From Solirubrobacter sp963837485 (GTDB lineage: Bacteria; Actinomycetota; Thermoleophilia; Solirubrobacterales; Solirubrobacteraceae): a stretch of 64,000 nucleotides of DNA. Where the stretch lies: positions 124,001 through 188,000 of the forward strand of contig CAWINP010000001.1 of NCBI GenBank assembly GCA_963837485.1, given 5' to 3'. The notes beneath the pieces are model-generated. The model was not told the origin of the DNA. It searched no databases and saw only the letters and a program-made list of their open reading frames with translations. This document shows positions 26,021 to 35,044 of this stretch, in pieces. Position 1 is the stretch's first letter. Every line of letters starts with the position of its first letter. The position numbers and the translations under genes were made by a program.

Positions 26021-27573
26021 GTCTGCGCGGGTGCCGCCACGGCCGGCTCGCGCGGCCGCCCGTTGCGCGACGCCGCCTCGGCGGGCGACTCGCGGCCCGC
26101 CCCCGCGGCCGGCAGCGCCAGCGCCGTCCCGATCGCCAGCAGCGTCCAGGCCATCGGGTCCTCGAGGAACGCGGCGTACGCCCACGTGTGCAGCAGCAGC
26201 GCCGCAAACCCGGCGGCGACCACCGCGCGCACCGGTTCCGCGCGCGCTCCGCGAAGCAGCCGCCGCAGCCCGAGCACCACGAGCGCCACGTAGGCGACCA
26301 GGCCGGCGATGCCCTGCTCGGCGGCGACGGTGATCGGGATCGTGTGCGACGCCGACGTCGCCTCGCGGCCCGAGGCGTGCTCGTGACGCCGGTACTCACG
26401 CTGGAAGCTGCCCGAGCCCCAGCCGGTCAGCGGCCGGTCGCGCGCGAGCCGCAGCCCGCCCTCCACGAGGTCCGCGCGGCCCGACGTCGCCCGGCTCACC
26501 GAGTGCTCGGACCCGAGGTCGAGGTGCAGCGCGCCCGGGAACGCGAGCACGAGCACGAGCCCCGCGGCCACGACGGCAAGCGCAGGTCCGATCACGGTGC
26601 GCCCGCCGAACTTCAGCCACGCGAGCACGAACAGCCCGAGCAGCAGCGCCGCGAAGCTCGATTGCGACAGCGTGGTCAGCAGACCGCCCCACAGCACCAC
26701 CAGCGCGGCGGTGGCGAGCCAGACGTCGCGCGCGAGCCTGCGCCAGAGCAGCACGCCGGCCAGGCCGATCATCACCAGCGCGAGGAAGCGGCCGTAGATG
26801 TTCGGGTCGAAGAAGAGCGAGTTGACGCGGAAGTACTCCTCGACCTGGTTGGACGCGATCACCTTCGGGTTCAGCAGCAGCCGCCGCGTCTGGAACTCCC
26901 AGAATCCGACGGCGGCGAACGCGAGCGCGAGGCCGAGCAGCGCGCCGGCGCCCCACTTCAGCCGCGGCGGCGTCCACTCGAGCCCGCGCAGGAGCGCGAA
27001 CAGCAGCGCGAACGGGACGTAGAAGAAGACCACCTGCTGCAGCGCGGTCGACTTCTCCGAGGAGTAGATCGCCTGCAGCGCGTAGAGGACGACGCCGCCG
27101 AGCAGGACCCACTCGAGCGCGCCGGAGCGCGGCGCCGGCTCGCCCTGGTGGCGGCTCGAGAGGCGCGGGATCAGCCAGGCCAGCGCGCCCGCGCCGATCA
27201 CTACGTACAGCGGCACGAGCAGGTTCGCGGTGCTCCCGCCGGCCTGCACGGGGATCCGGAACGGCAGCGCGGCGAGCGCGAGCACGCACAGCACGCCGGG
27301 CCGGCGCGAGAACAGCCACGCGAGGCCGCCCAGCGCGACCAGGCCGACCGCGGCGCCGGCGCCGGCGACCGCCGCGCGGTCGCGCGCGCTGTCGAGCTGC
27401 GGCGAGTTCCAGATCTCCGCGACCAGCAGCACCGGCGTGAGCACCAGCGCTCCGAGCATCGCGTACGCGCGGCCGCGCACCGTGCGCCCGAGCACGGCGC
27501 CCGCGGCCAGCAGCGCGGCGACGACCATGCCGACCACCAGCACGCCGTCGGAGAACGCCGCCGTGTCCCTCAT
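26017..27573 (-). CDS. O-antigen ligase/polymerase-like membrane protein (Wzy/WaaL family)
   Basis: A 518-residue protein with about 12 transmembrane helices. A large periplasmic loop near residues 330-400 carries SGRADLVEGGLRLARDRPLTGWGSGSF and then ASHTIPITVAAEQGIAGLVAYV, the signature of the O-antigen ligase family (Wzy_C). This family polymerises or ligates lipid-linked glycans on the outer face. The start ATG 27573 overlaps the stop of the upstream gene (ATGA), so it is coupled to the FlgD-Ig-like protein. The C-terminal tail is cytoplasmic and Ala/Pro/Arg-rich. Confidence 0.9.
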   Translation of the reverse strand: MRDTAAFSDGVLVVGMVVAALLAAGAVLGRTVRGRAYAMLGALVLTPVLLVAEIWNSPQLDSARDRAAVAGAGAAVGLVALGGLAWLFSRRPGVLCVLALAALPFRIPVQAGGSTANLLVPLYVVIGAGALAWLIPRLSSRHQGEPAPRSGALEWVLLGGVVLYALQAIYSSEKSTALQQVVFFYVPFALLFALLRGLEWTPPRLKWGAGALLGLALAFAAVGFWEFQTRRLLLNPKVIASNQVEEYFRVNSLFFDPNIYGRFLALVMIGLAGVLLWRRLARDVWLATAALVVLWGGLLTTLSQSSFAALLLGLFVLAWLKFGGRTVIGPALAVVAAGLVLVLAFPGALHLDLGSEHSVSRATSGRADLVEGGLRLARDRPLTGWGSGSFQREYRRHEHASGREATSASHTIPITVAAEQGIAGLVAYVALVVLGLRRLLRGARAEPVRAVVAAGFAALLLHTWAYAAFLEDPMAWTLLAIGTALALPAAGAGRESPAEAASRNGRPREPAVAAPAQT

Positions 27574-29420
27574 CGGCCGACCGTCCGGATCTTCGGGGTC
27601 ACCTTGCGCAGCAGGTCGATGATGTTGTACGTGACCTGCTGGACGCCCTGATCGCCGAGCTTCGCGTACCACTCCGGCAGCCCGACGCGGATCACCAGCC
27701 CCCGCTTGGTGCCGACGCGCACCATGGTCAGCGCGGGGCGCAGCTCGCGCGCCGGCTTGCCCGACTGCTCGGCCGCGGCCTCCTCCTCGGGCGTCAGCGC
27801 CTGGCCGACCGCGGTCAGCAGCGTGCGCTCGCCGGCCACCGGCAGCGACTCCTCGAGCTTGGTGAACCCGGGCAGGCTCTCGACCCCGGTCATCAGCGCC
27901 TGGTCGTCGCCCTCGAACTGGATCAGGTCGGCGGGCGGCGACGGCGTGCGCAGCTTCGCCAGGTGGGCGCCGAACGGGTCCGTCGCGGTCGGCTGCGTCG
28001 GGCGCGTGAGGACGCCGGCGTCGTCGGCCTGCCGGGTGTGCAGCGTGACGCCCCGGCGCAGCGAGTCAGCGCCGATCGACGCGACGCGGCCGCCGTCGAG
28101 CACGTAGCGGCGCAGGCGGCGGGCCAGCGTGCGCGTGATCCAGGTCTCAGGGCCGGCCAGCAGCACGCCCGAGCGGTCGCTCGCGCGCGGGTTGCGCGAC
28201 AGGTCGAGATCGAGGTCGGTGGTGAGGTCGTAGCGGATCTTGTGGCGGTCGAGGAAGACCAGCAGCCGCGCGGCCTCGTCGGCGAACTGCGGCGGCAGCC
28301 CCGTCAGCACGCGCGGCCAGTGGACGTTCGAGCCGTTGGTGAGCGTGTTCGGGATGCCGTCGAGCGGCTGGTCGTCGACGTTGTCGGAGCCCAGCCAGCT
28401 GATCGCGGGGACGACGACGAGCACGCTCGAGCGCTTGGCGCCCTGGACCATGACCGGCACCTGCTCGTGCCAGCGGCCCGCGCGCACGTCGAGCAGGTAC
28501 GCGCCGGACGGGTCGTTGGGCATGTGGATCGCCAGGTTCGGCCCGTCGCCGCGGCCGCGCTTGAGGATCCGCGCGTTGCCGATCCTCCGCAGCCGCCACG
28601 TATACGGCGCGCCGCGCGCGTCGACGAAGAAGTCGGCCAGCTGGCCGGCGGTGACCGGGCGGACCGGCGGCTGGACGGCGAGGCCGCGCACGGTCAGGCC
28701 CGGCCGGCCGCGGACCGCGCCGGCCTCGATCTCCGCCGGGCTCGTGCCCCAGTTTCCCGCCCGGTCGCGGACCTGCGCCTGGAACAGGTACGTCCCGGGC
28801 TCCAGCCCCGTCGTGTCGGCGAGGGCCACGTGCGACCCGCGCTTGCTCTGGAAGCGCTTCACGACCACCGGACGGCCCTGGTCGGTGCGCCAGAGCGCGA
28901 ACTTCGTCCGGAAGGCGCGCGAGATTCCCTTGATGTAGACCCTCACCGTCGGCTGCGAGGGGGCGATGACGTTGTTGCCGGCCTTCTTGTCACACCGCGT
29001 GCCGACGCAGACGATCGACTTCGGCGCCTTCGTGTCCAGGGTCATCGTGCGCTGGATCACCGTCGAGCGGCCCTCGTTGCGCAGCGACACGCGGATCCGG
29101 TAGTTGCCGTCGGGCGCGGGCGTCCCGTCGTCGCGGCGGCCGTCCCACTGCAGCCGCAGCGCGCGGTGAGCGACGACGTGGACGTCGTCGGCGAGCCGGC
29201 GCACGCGGTCGCCCTCCTGCGTCACGACGTCGACGGTGACGTCGTCGGCGGCCTTCAGGAACACGGAGAACTGCTGCGGATGCAGGGCGGGCGAGAAGTC
29301 GCGGTTGAGGCTCGCGACGGTGATCACCGGGGGCGCGCTCTTGAGCCTCTGGGCGACGAAGAAGGCGGCGAACGTGGCGCCCACCAGCACCAGGAAGGTG
29401 ATGCGGGCGACCAGCGTCAC
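27570..29420 (-). CDS. Membrane-anchored protein with FlgD Ig-like domain and DMFase-like C-terminal domain
   Basis: A 616-residue protein. One N-terminal transmembrane helix (ITFLVLVGATFAAFFVAQRL) is followed by an Ig-like FlgD fold (QWDGRRDDGTPAPDGNYRIRV, about residues 90-112), a second beta-rich domain (about 150-230), and an N,N-dimethylformamidase-beta-like domain from about 330 (SVLVVVPAISWLGSDNVDD, FLDRHKIRYDLTTDLDLDL). The enzyme residues are not clear, so no reaction is claimed. It lies in a minus-strand operon with the ligase-like protein (ATGA overlap) and the LytR_C protein (13-base gap), which points to envelope glycan work. Confidence 0.75.
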   Translation of the reverse strand: MTLVARITFLVLVGATFAAFFVAQRLKSAPPVITVASLNRDFSPALHPQQFSVFLKAADDVTVDVVTQEGDRVRRLADDVHVVAHRALRLQWDGRRDDGTPAPDGNYRIRVSLRNEGRSTVIQRTMTLDTKAPKSIVCVGTRCDKKAGNNVIAPSQPTVRVYIKGISRAFRTKFALWRTDQGRPVVVKRFQSKRGSHVALADTTGLEPGTYLFQAQVRDRAGNWGTSPAEIEAGAVRGRPGLTVRGLAVQPPVRPVTAGQLADFFVDARGAPYTWRLRRIGNARILKRGRGDGPNLAIHMPNDPSGAYLLDVRAGRWHEQVPVMVQGAKRSSVLVVVPAISWLGSDNVDDQPLDGIPNTLTNGSNVHWPRVLTGLPPQFADEAARLLVFLDRHKIRYDLTTDLDLDLSRNPRASDRSGVLLAGPETWITRTLARRLRRYVLDGGRVASIGADSLRRGVTLHTRQADDAGVLTRPTQPTATDPFGAHLAKLRTPSPPADLIQFEGDDQALMTGVESLPGFTKLEESLPVAGERTLLTAVGQALTPEEEAAAEQSGKPARELRPALTMVRVGTKRGLVIRVGLPEWYAKLGDQGVQQVTYNIIDLLRKVTPKIRTVGR

Positions 29421-29433
29421 CGGAGCACCGGGC

Positions 29434-30588
29434 TCAGTTGCCGGTCTTGTCCGCGCCGATCTCGACGATGACGCTCGGGTTCGACGAGACCGCCGGGGTT
29501 TGTGCGCCGACGGGCTTGACCTGGCTGCGAGCGACGTCGAGCACGCGCGCGACGTCCCTCGCCTGCGCCGCGGCGCCGGGCTTGTAGTAGATGACGGACG
29601 TCGTCACGCCCTTGCCGTTGGGGTCGTTGTCGGCGCCGACGTTGTCGCGCGTGTAGTCGGCGTCGATCAGGCGATCCTTCAGGGCGGCCGCCAGGTTCGG
29701 GGTGGGTGTGCCGTTGAGGATCGCCACCGTCGTCTCGGCACGCGGCGGCGTCGCGGGCTTCTTGGTGCCGGAGCTGCTGCTCGAGCCGCTGTCGCCGGAC
29801 GGCTGCTCGTCGCTGCCCGCGGGCACGACCACGTTCGGCTTGGGCGGCGCCTTGCTGTCGTCGCCGCCGAGCAGCTTGAGGGCGCCGAACACCACGCCGC
29901 CGGCCAGGATCAGACCCAGGACGGCCATCAGGACGATCGAGCGCGCCGACGTCTCGCGCCGCGCGGGCGGGCCGGTGGGCATCCGGCGGGCCGGTGCGGG
30001 GGGCGCCGGGCGGCGCGGGGGCTCCGCGGCCCGCAGCGGAGCCGCGGGCGGGCGGCGGGCGGCGGGGGTGGCGGGCGCCGGCACGTCGCCGCTCGGACCG
30101 TGGCCGTTGCCGTTGCCGGCGACCGGCACGGACTCCACGGCCGTCTGCGGCGCGGGCGGGGGCGGGACGGCGGCGGGCGCCTCCGCGGGCGGCGCCTCCG
30201 CGGCCGCGGCGACGGGCTGCGGGACCGGCGCGGCCGCCGGCCTGGGCGGATGCGGCGGCTCGGCCACGCCGGCGGCGCGCGCGAACGCGAGCGCGGCGAC
30301 CTGCTCGGGCTTGAGCTTGTGCGCACCGTTGGTCGCGACCGCCGGCACGGGCGCGGCCGCGCGCGCCGGGGCGGCCGCGCGGCGGCTCTCCAGCGAGAGC
30401 ACGCGGCGCTCGATCTGCTCCCACTCGAACTCCGGCGAGCGGCCCGCCCAATCGCGCAGGCGTCGCAGTTCGCGCGCCTGCGCGAAGTAGAGGAGAGACA
30501 GTACGGCCAGGCCGAAGAAGCACGCGAGCGCCACGTAGGCGCCGTACTTCTCCACCTGATCCTGGAGCGAGAACGCGAAGAGGACCAT
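29434..30588 (-). CDS. LytR C-terminal domain protein with two membrane segments
   Basis: A 384-residue protein. The N-terminal helix VALACFFGLAVLSLLYFAQ, a coiled segment and a long Pro/Ala-rich linker (about residues 70-210) lead to a second transmembrane helix (SIVLMAVLGLILAGGVVFGAL). An extracytoplasmic LytR_C domain follows (TTVAILNGTPTPNLAAALKD to VARSQVKPV, about residues 285-370). LytR_C domains accompany LCP-type proteins that attach glycans to peptidoglycan; the LCP catalytic domain is absent here, so it is accessory at most. No good Shine-Dalgarno precedes ATG 30588. Confidence 0.85.
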   Translation of the reverse strand: MVLFAFSLQDQVEKYGAYVALACFFGLAVLSLLYFAQARELRRLRDWAGRSPEFEWEQIERRVLSLESRRAAAPARAAAPVPAVATNGAHKLKPEQVAALAFARAAGVAEPPHPPRPAAAPVPQPVAAAAEAPPAEAPAAVPPPPAPQTAVESVPVAGNGNGHGPSGDVPAPATPAARRPPAAPLRAAEPPRRPAPPAPARRMPTGPPARRETSARSIVLMAVLGLILAGGVVFGALKLLGGDDSKAPPKPNVVVPAGSDEQPSGDSGSSSSSGTKKPATPPRAETTVAILNGTPTPNLAAALKDRLIDADYTRDNVGADNDPNGKGVTTSVIYYKPGAAAQARDVARVLDVARSQVKPVGAQTPAVSSNPSVIVEIGADKTGN

Positions 30589-30608
30589 AAGGAGCCGAGC
30601 GCTCGATT

Positions 30609-32618
30609 CTACGAGCCCGGCCGGGCGGTATAACCCGCAGCCGGCTCGTCGGAGACCTCTTCCATCGTTACATGAGCCCAGCGTGAGCCGTTGGAGACGG
30701 CCGCGCGCGTGGCTCCAAGCTCCACCACGAGCGCCGCCAGGCCGGCCGCGTCGCCCTCCTCGACCAGCGTCGCGACCCGGTCGAACACGTGCTCGACCCA
30801 CACCGGGTCGACCGCGGGCCGCAGCGCGCGCATGATCTTCTGCGCGGGCGTCGGCTCCGGGCGCTCGTAGGCGTTGAACAGCTGCTCGTGAAACTTCTCG
30901 CCCGGGCGCGGGCCGATGATCTCGATCGCGATGTCGCGACCCGGCTCCAGGCCGGAGAAACGGATCATCGTCTCGGCCAGCTCCAGGATCGACACCGGCT
31001 CGCCCATCTCGAGTGCGAACAGCTCTCCGCCGGCCGCCAGCGATCCGGCCCGGATCACGAGCTGGACCGCCTCCGGGATCGTCATGAAGTAGCGCCGCAT
31101 CTTCTCGTCGGTGACCGTCACCGGCCCGCCGGCGCCGATCTGGCGCTGGAAGATCGGGACGACCGAGCCCGAGGAGCCGAGCACGTTGCCGAAGCGCACG
31201 GCCGAGAACGTCGTGTGCGGGAAGCGCTGGTCGGCCGCCTCGACCGCCCACTCGGCGAGCGCCTTCGACGCGCCCATGACCGTCGCAGGCTCGACCGCCT
31301 TGTCGGTGGAGACCAGCACGAACGCGGTCGTGCGCGCCTCGCCGGACACGCGCGTCATGACCTCGGTGGCCAGCGCGTTGTTGCGCACCGCCTCGACGGG
31401 GTTGGCCTCCATCAGCGCGACGTGCTTGTAGGCCGCGGCATGGAAGACGACGTTCGGCCGCTCGGCTTCGAACACCTCGCGAATCCGCTCCTCCTCGCGG
31501 CAGTCCGCGAGCACGGCGGCGACGTTGAGGAAGTGGCGGTCCTCGACCAGCTCGCGCTCGATCGCGAACAGGTTGTCCTCGGCGTGGTCGACGAGCACGA
31601 GCCGGCTCGGCCCGACGCGGGCGATCTGGCGGCAGAGCTCGGAGCCGATCGACCCGCCGGCGCCGGTCACCATCACCACGCGGTCGGTCAGGTAGCCGCC
31701 GACGTGCTCGACCTCGACGCGCACCGGATCGCGGCCCAGGACGTCCTCGACCCGGACGTCGCGGATCTGACGCACGATCCGCGCGCCGCCGTTGCTCTGC
31801 AGCATCTCGAAGACGGTCGGCATCGTGCGCACGGGCACGCCGCGCTCGCGGCACTCGCGCACGACGGCGGCGCGCAGCGTGCCGGGCGCCGACGGGATCG
31901 CGATCAGCACCTCGTCGGGCTCGACGTCCTCGAGCACGTGCCCGAGCTCCGCCGTGGTGCCGAGCACCTCGAGGCCCGGAGGGATGCGCATCCCCTTCTT
32001 GCGCGGGTCGTCGTCGATGAAGCCGACGGGGCGGAGGTTGAGCGCGGGGTTGCGCGTCAGCTCGCGCACCAGCAGCCGGCCGCCGTCGCCGGCGCCGACG
32101 ATCAGCACGCGGCGCGCGTCGCGGCGGGGCGCGAAGCCGCGCACCGGGCGCTCGTAGACGAGGTGCACGAGAAAGCGCGCACCGGCCAGGAAGAACGCCA
32201 TCAGCAGGCCCCACAGCACGAGCACGCCCGCCGGGACGCCGAGCGAGACGAAGCCAGTGGCGCCGCGCACGAGGCGCGGCGAGAACACCGCGACGTAGCC
32301 GACCAGTGCAAGCACGCCGAACAGCGCCCCCTCGGCGATCTTCAGGTACTCGGTCTGTGAGGAGTACCGCATCCAGTGGCGGTACGCGCCGACCAGGGCG
32401 AGCGCGACCAGCGTCCCGAGGATCGCGAACGTGAGCGTCCGCAGGAACAGGTCGTGATAGATGGACGGGATGCCCCCGTCGAACCGGAGCCGGTAGGCAA
32501 GGTAATAGGCCAGCGCGACCAGCCCCGCATCCAGCGCGACCTGAGGTAGGGCGTGGCGATGGACCGGAAAGGCCGCGGAGCGGATCCGGCGGCGCATCCC
32601 GGCCAGTGTATTGACCAT
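30609..32618 (-). CDS. WbpM/FlaA1-type nucleotide-sugar 4,6-dehydratase with membrane domain
   Basis: A 669-residue protein. Four transmembrane helices (about residues 25-155) are followed by a CoA-binding/Rossmann domain (VLIVGAGDGG, 171-180) and a C-terminal SDR dehydratase domain (TGAGGSIG, 318-325; STDKAV, 437-442). The catalytic tyrosine position is Met448 in MGASK, as in WbpM-type large dehydratases that use SMK instead of SYK. Such enzymes make 4-keto-6-deoxy-UDP-HexNAc for O-antigen or bacillosamine-type sugars. This is a second dehydratase in the window besides the soluble PseB at 44984. The start could also be the Met seven codons later. Confidence 0.92.
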   Translation of the reverse strand: MVNTLAGMRRRIRSAAFPVHRHALPQVALDAGLVALAYYLAYRLRFDGGIPSIYHDLFLRTLTFAILGTLVALALVGAYRHWMRYSSQTEYLKIAEGALFGVLALVGYVAVFSPRLVRGATGFVSLGVPAGVLVLWGLLMAFFLAGARFLVHLVYERPVRGFAPRRDARRVLIVGAGDGGRLLVRELTRNPALNLRPVGFIDDDPRKKGMRIPPGLEVLGTTAELGHVLEDVEPDEVLIAIPSAPGTLRAAVVRECRERGVPVRTMPTVFEMLQSNGGARIVRQIRDVRVEDVLGRDPVRVEVEHVGGYLTDRVVMVTGAGGSIGSELCRQIARVGPSRLVLVDHAEDNLFAIERELVEDRHFLNVAAVLADCREEERIREVFEAERPNVVFHAAAYKHVALMEANPVEAVRNNALATEVMTRVSGEARTTAFVLVSTDKAVEPATVMGASKALAEWAVEAADQRFPHTTFSAVRFGNVLGSSGSVVPIFQRQIGAGGPVTVTDEKMRRYFMTIPEAVQLVIRAGSLAAGGELFALEMGEPVSILELAETMIRFSGLEPGRDIAIEIIGPRPGEKFHEQLFNAYERPEPTPAQKIMRALRPAVDPVWVEHVFDRVATLVEEGDAAGLAALVVELGATRAAVSNGSRWAHVTMEEVSDEPAAGYTARPGS

Positions 32619-32638
32619 GTCGGCCGGAGGACCTGTGG

Positions 32639-33625
32639 CTAACCGACCTTCACGAACAGGTCCGTGAAGACCTCGGGGTCGCGCCGGATGCGCTCGGAGG
32701 CGCTGTCCGCGGGTCGCTTCTGGAGATTCACGTCTTCCGCGCGGGTCAGGCGCCGCAGGCGGCCCTCGGCGATCAGGCGCTCGTCGACGGCGCCGAGGCG
32801 GCCCTCGAACGTCGTCCACACCGGCGTGCCGAGCGCGACCGCCTCGCGGTTCATCGTCCCGCCGGCCGAGATGACCACGTCGGCGAACGCGATCAGCGAC
32901 TGCGCGTCGATCGCGCGCTCGGGGACGATGAACCCGCCGAGCTCCGCGCGCTGGGACTCGGTGCGCGGGAGGACGACGACCTGCTGCCCGCGCAGGCGCT
33001 CGAGCACCTGCGTGAACACAGGCGCCTCGAAGCGGTGGTAGAGGCTGACCGCCGGCGGCGTGCGCACGACCGCGAGCGGGAGCGCGGGATCGAGGCCCAG
33101 CTCGCCGAGCACCTTGGGGTCGGGCTCGAAGTCCGCCAGGTAGTACTCCTCCTTGAGCCCCGCGTACCGGCGCAGCTTGTCCGCCGTCGCGCCGTAGGGC
33201 GCGAGCCGCTCGGCCGGGATCGCCTCCGGGACGACGATGCGCCTCGCGAGCCGGCAGTTGATCGAGTGCTGGACCTTCGCGAACTCGTAGTCGAACGACG
33301 TGACGCTCGGGATCCGGAGGAGCTTCGCGGCGACCGAGACGTCGTTGGAGCCGTGGCCGAGCGCGAGGTCCAAGCGCCGGCCCTTCGCCCAGCGCACGAG
33401 CGCGGCGGAGCGGCTGGCGAGGCCAAGCGCCTTGGCCGCGACGTGCCCGCCGCGGTGGCGGCCGATCGCGGTGTGGTCGATCCGGAAGCGCTCGAGCAGC
33501 CCGAGCGTCTGCGCGAAGTCGCGCGCGGTGACCTCGACGTGCGCGCCGCGGCGGCGCAGCGCGTCGATCACCGGCCGCATCACGAGCACGTGCGGGGAGT
33601 TCGTGAGGTCGATCCAGACTCTCAC
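32639..33625 (-). CDS. DUF354 family protein (GT-B-like)
   Basis: A 328-residue protein of the DUF354 family, which has a GT-B/UDP-GlcNAc 2-epimerase-like fold. The N-terminus is characteristic (VRVWIDLTNSPHVLVMRPVID), with LALGHGSNDVSVAAKLL, SVTSFDYEFAKVQH and a C-terminal SAGGTMNREAVALGTPVW segment resembling the nucleotide-sugar binding loop of MurG-like enzymes. The start is GTG. It lies 20 bases upstream of the WbpM-like gene on the same strand, so it probably acts in the same sugar pathway. The reaction is not known. Confidence 0.88.
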   Translation of the reverse strand: MRVWIDLTNSPHVLVMRPVIDALRRRGAHVEVTARDFAQTLGLLERFRIDHTAIGRHRGGHVAAKALGLASRSAALVRWAKGRRLDLALGHGSNDVSVAAKLLRIPSVTSFDYEFAKVQHSINCRLARRIVVPEAIPAERLAPYGATADKLRRYAGLKEEYYLADFEPDPKVLGELGLDPALPLAVVRTPPAVSLYHRFEAPVFTQVLERLRGQQVVVLPRTESQRAELGGFIVPERAIDAQSLIAFADVVISAGGTMNREAVALGTPVWTTFEGRLGAVDERLIAEGRLRRLTRAEDVNLQKRPADSASERIRRDPEVFTDLFVKVG

Positions 33626-33690
33626 GGGTGGGCCACCATGGCGCGCCACGTTAGCCGCAAGTTCCCGTACGGACCTGCGTTCGTGCCGAC

Positions 33691-34503
33691 ATGCACAAGT
33701 TCTTGATCGCCGTGCTCGCCGCCTCGGCATCGCTGGTCGCCGTCGCTCCCGCCTCCGCCGCGCCGACGTGGGCGCCCGCGGCCACCGCCGCCGTGCATCC
33801 GGGGGTACAGACCGAGACCGACGGCGCGCAATGCACGTCGAACTTCGTCTTCTACGACGCCTCGAACACGATCTATCTCGGGCAGGCCGCGCACTGCGCC
33901 GGCACCGGCTCGAACACCGACACGGATGGCTGCACCACGCCGAGCAAGCCGCTCGGGACCGCCGTGACCGTCGAGGGCGCGTCGCAGCCCGGCACGCTCG
34001 CGTACTCGAGCTGGGGCGCGATGCAGGCCGCGGGCGACACCAACGCCGACGAGTGCGCCTACAACGACATCTCGCTGATCAAGCTCAACGCGGCCGACTA
34101 CGGCAAGGTCAATCCGTCGGTGCCGACGCTCGGCGGGCCGACCGGCATCGCGACGTCGACCGCGCAGGGCGACACCGTCTTCTCGTACGGCAATTCGTCG
34201 CTGCGCGCCGGCATCACGCTGCTCTCGCCCAAGCAGGGCGTCTCGCTCGGCACCGACGGCAACGGCTGGACGCATCAGGTCTACACCGTCACGCCGGGCA
34301 TCCCGGGCGACTCGGGCTCCGGCTTCATGGACGCCAGCGGCAAGGCCTTCGGCGTGCTCTCCACGCTCCAGCTCGCCCCGCTGGCGGGCGCCAACGGCGT
34401 GTCGGACCTCTCGCGGATGCTGGCGTACATGTCCGCGCACGGCGGTCCTTCGGTGACGCTGGCGACCGGCACGGAATCTTTCACGGGCTCGATCATCGGC
34501 TGA
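33691..34503 (+). CDS. Secreted trypsin-like serine protease (S1 family)
   Basis: A 270-residue exported protein. The signal peptide covers about residues 1-23 (ending ASA-AP). A chymotrypsin-fold domain has His68 in AAHC, Asp126 in NDISLIKL and Ser208 in GDSGSG, and cysteines at 48, 69, 81 and 122 fit disulfide bonds. There is no clear propeptide. Divergent from the DUF354 gene and followed by a strong hairpin, it looks like a monocistronic secreted protease. Confidence 0.92.
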   Translation: MHKFLIAVLAASASLVAVAPASAAPTWAPAATAAVHPGVQTETDGAQCTSNFVFYDASNTIYLGQAAHCAGTGSNTDTDGCTTPSKPLGTAVTVEGASQPGTLAYSSWGAMQAAGDTNADECAYNDISLIKLNAADYGKVNPSVPTLGGPTGIATSTAQGDTVFSYGNSSLRAGITLLSPKQGVSLGTDGNGWTHQVYTVTPGIPGDSGSGFMDASGKAFGVLSTLQLAPLAGANGVSDLSRMLAYMSAHGGPSVTLATGTESFTGSIIG

Positions 34504-34517
34504 GCAGGCTTGACGGG

Positions 34518-34548
34518 CCGGCTGAGAGGGAAATACGCTCTCAGCCGG
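34518..34548 (+). terminator. Hairpin terminator candidate after the S1 protease
   Basis: CCGGCTGAGAG pairs perfectly with CTCTCAGCCGG across a nine-base loop, and the stem can extend by further G-C/G-T pairs. It lies 15 bases after the protease stop. It has no T tract, which is common in high-GC actinobacteria. It could also shape the 5' leader of the STAS gene, which begins 14 bases later. Confidence 0.6.
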
Positions 34549-34561
34549 TCCGCTTCGAGCC

Positions 34562-35044
34562 ATGTTCACCTCACAATCCCTGCGCGCCGTCGTCAAGCCG
34601 GGCACGGTGGCCTTCCGGGAGCACCGACTCGACGACGTCGTCCACCAGATCGACGTCACCGGGACGCTGAACGACGCGTCCTCGCCGGAGCTCGGGCGCC
34701 GCATCGAGGCGGTCCTGAACGACGGCGTGCGCTGGCTGATCCTCGACGTCTCCGAGGCGCCCGAGGTGTCCGACGGCGTGCTCGCCTCGATCGTCAACGC
34801 GGCCGCCGCGCTGCGCACGCGCAAGGGCGAGCTGATCGTCGCGGGCGCGGTCGGGCCGGTCGCCCAGCGGCTGGCCGCCTATGACGTCGCCCACCGCCCC
34901 GCGGTCGCCGCGAACGTCGACCAGGCGGTGATGATCCTCAAGATGCTGCGGCCCAAGACCGACATCCGCCGCCCGCAGCAGCGCGCCAAGCAGCGCATCT
35001 CGTCGCTCACGCTCCCTCGCATCGAGCCCCCTTCGCCCGCCTAA
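34562..35044 (+). CDS. STAS domain protein (anti-sigma factor antagonist-like)
   Basis: A 160-residue cytoplasmic protein with one STAS domain (about residues 25-125): VHQIDVTGTLNDASSPELGRR, WLILDVSEAPEVSDGVLASI and KGELIVAGAVGPV. The serine before DG in VSDGVLAS stands at the regulatory phosphorylation-site region of SpoIIAA/RsbV-type antagonists, although the match is loose. A basic tail of about 30 residues follows (RRPQQRAKQR). No anti-sigma kinase gene is adjacent, so the partner is unknown. It overlaps the convergent methyltransferase stop by four bases. Confidence 0.8.
   Translation: MFTSQSLRAVVKPGTVAFREHRLDDVVHQIDVTGTLNDASSPELGRRIEAVLNDGVRWLILDVSEAPEVSDGVLASIVNAAAALRTRKGELIVAGAVGPVAQRLAAYDVAHRPAVAANVDQAVMILKMLRPKTDIRRPQQRAKQRISSLTLPRIEPPSPA

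Noticed and set aside
24492..26399. 635-codon version of the GT39-like protein
   Set aside because: The N-terminal 147 residues are out-of-frame reading of the ligase gene; real hydrophobic sequence starts after 25958.
29434..32214. 926-codon frame suggesting a giant LytR_C fusion
   Set aside because: The first part is antisense-like, out-of-frame sequence of the WbpM-type gene; the real protein starts at 30588.
33622..34824. Minus-strand 400-codon frame opposite the S1 protease
   Set aside because: Arg/Val-rich shadow; the opposite strand has signal peptide and complete catalytic triad.
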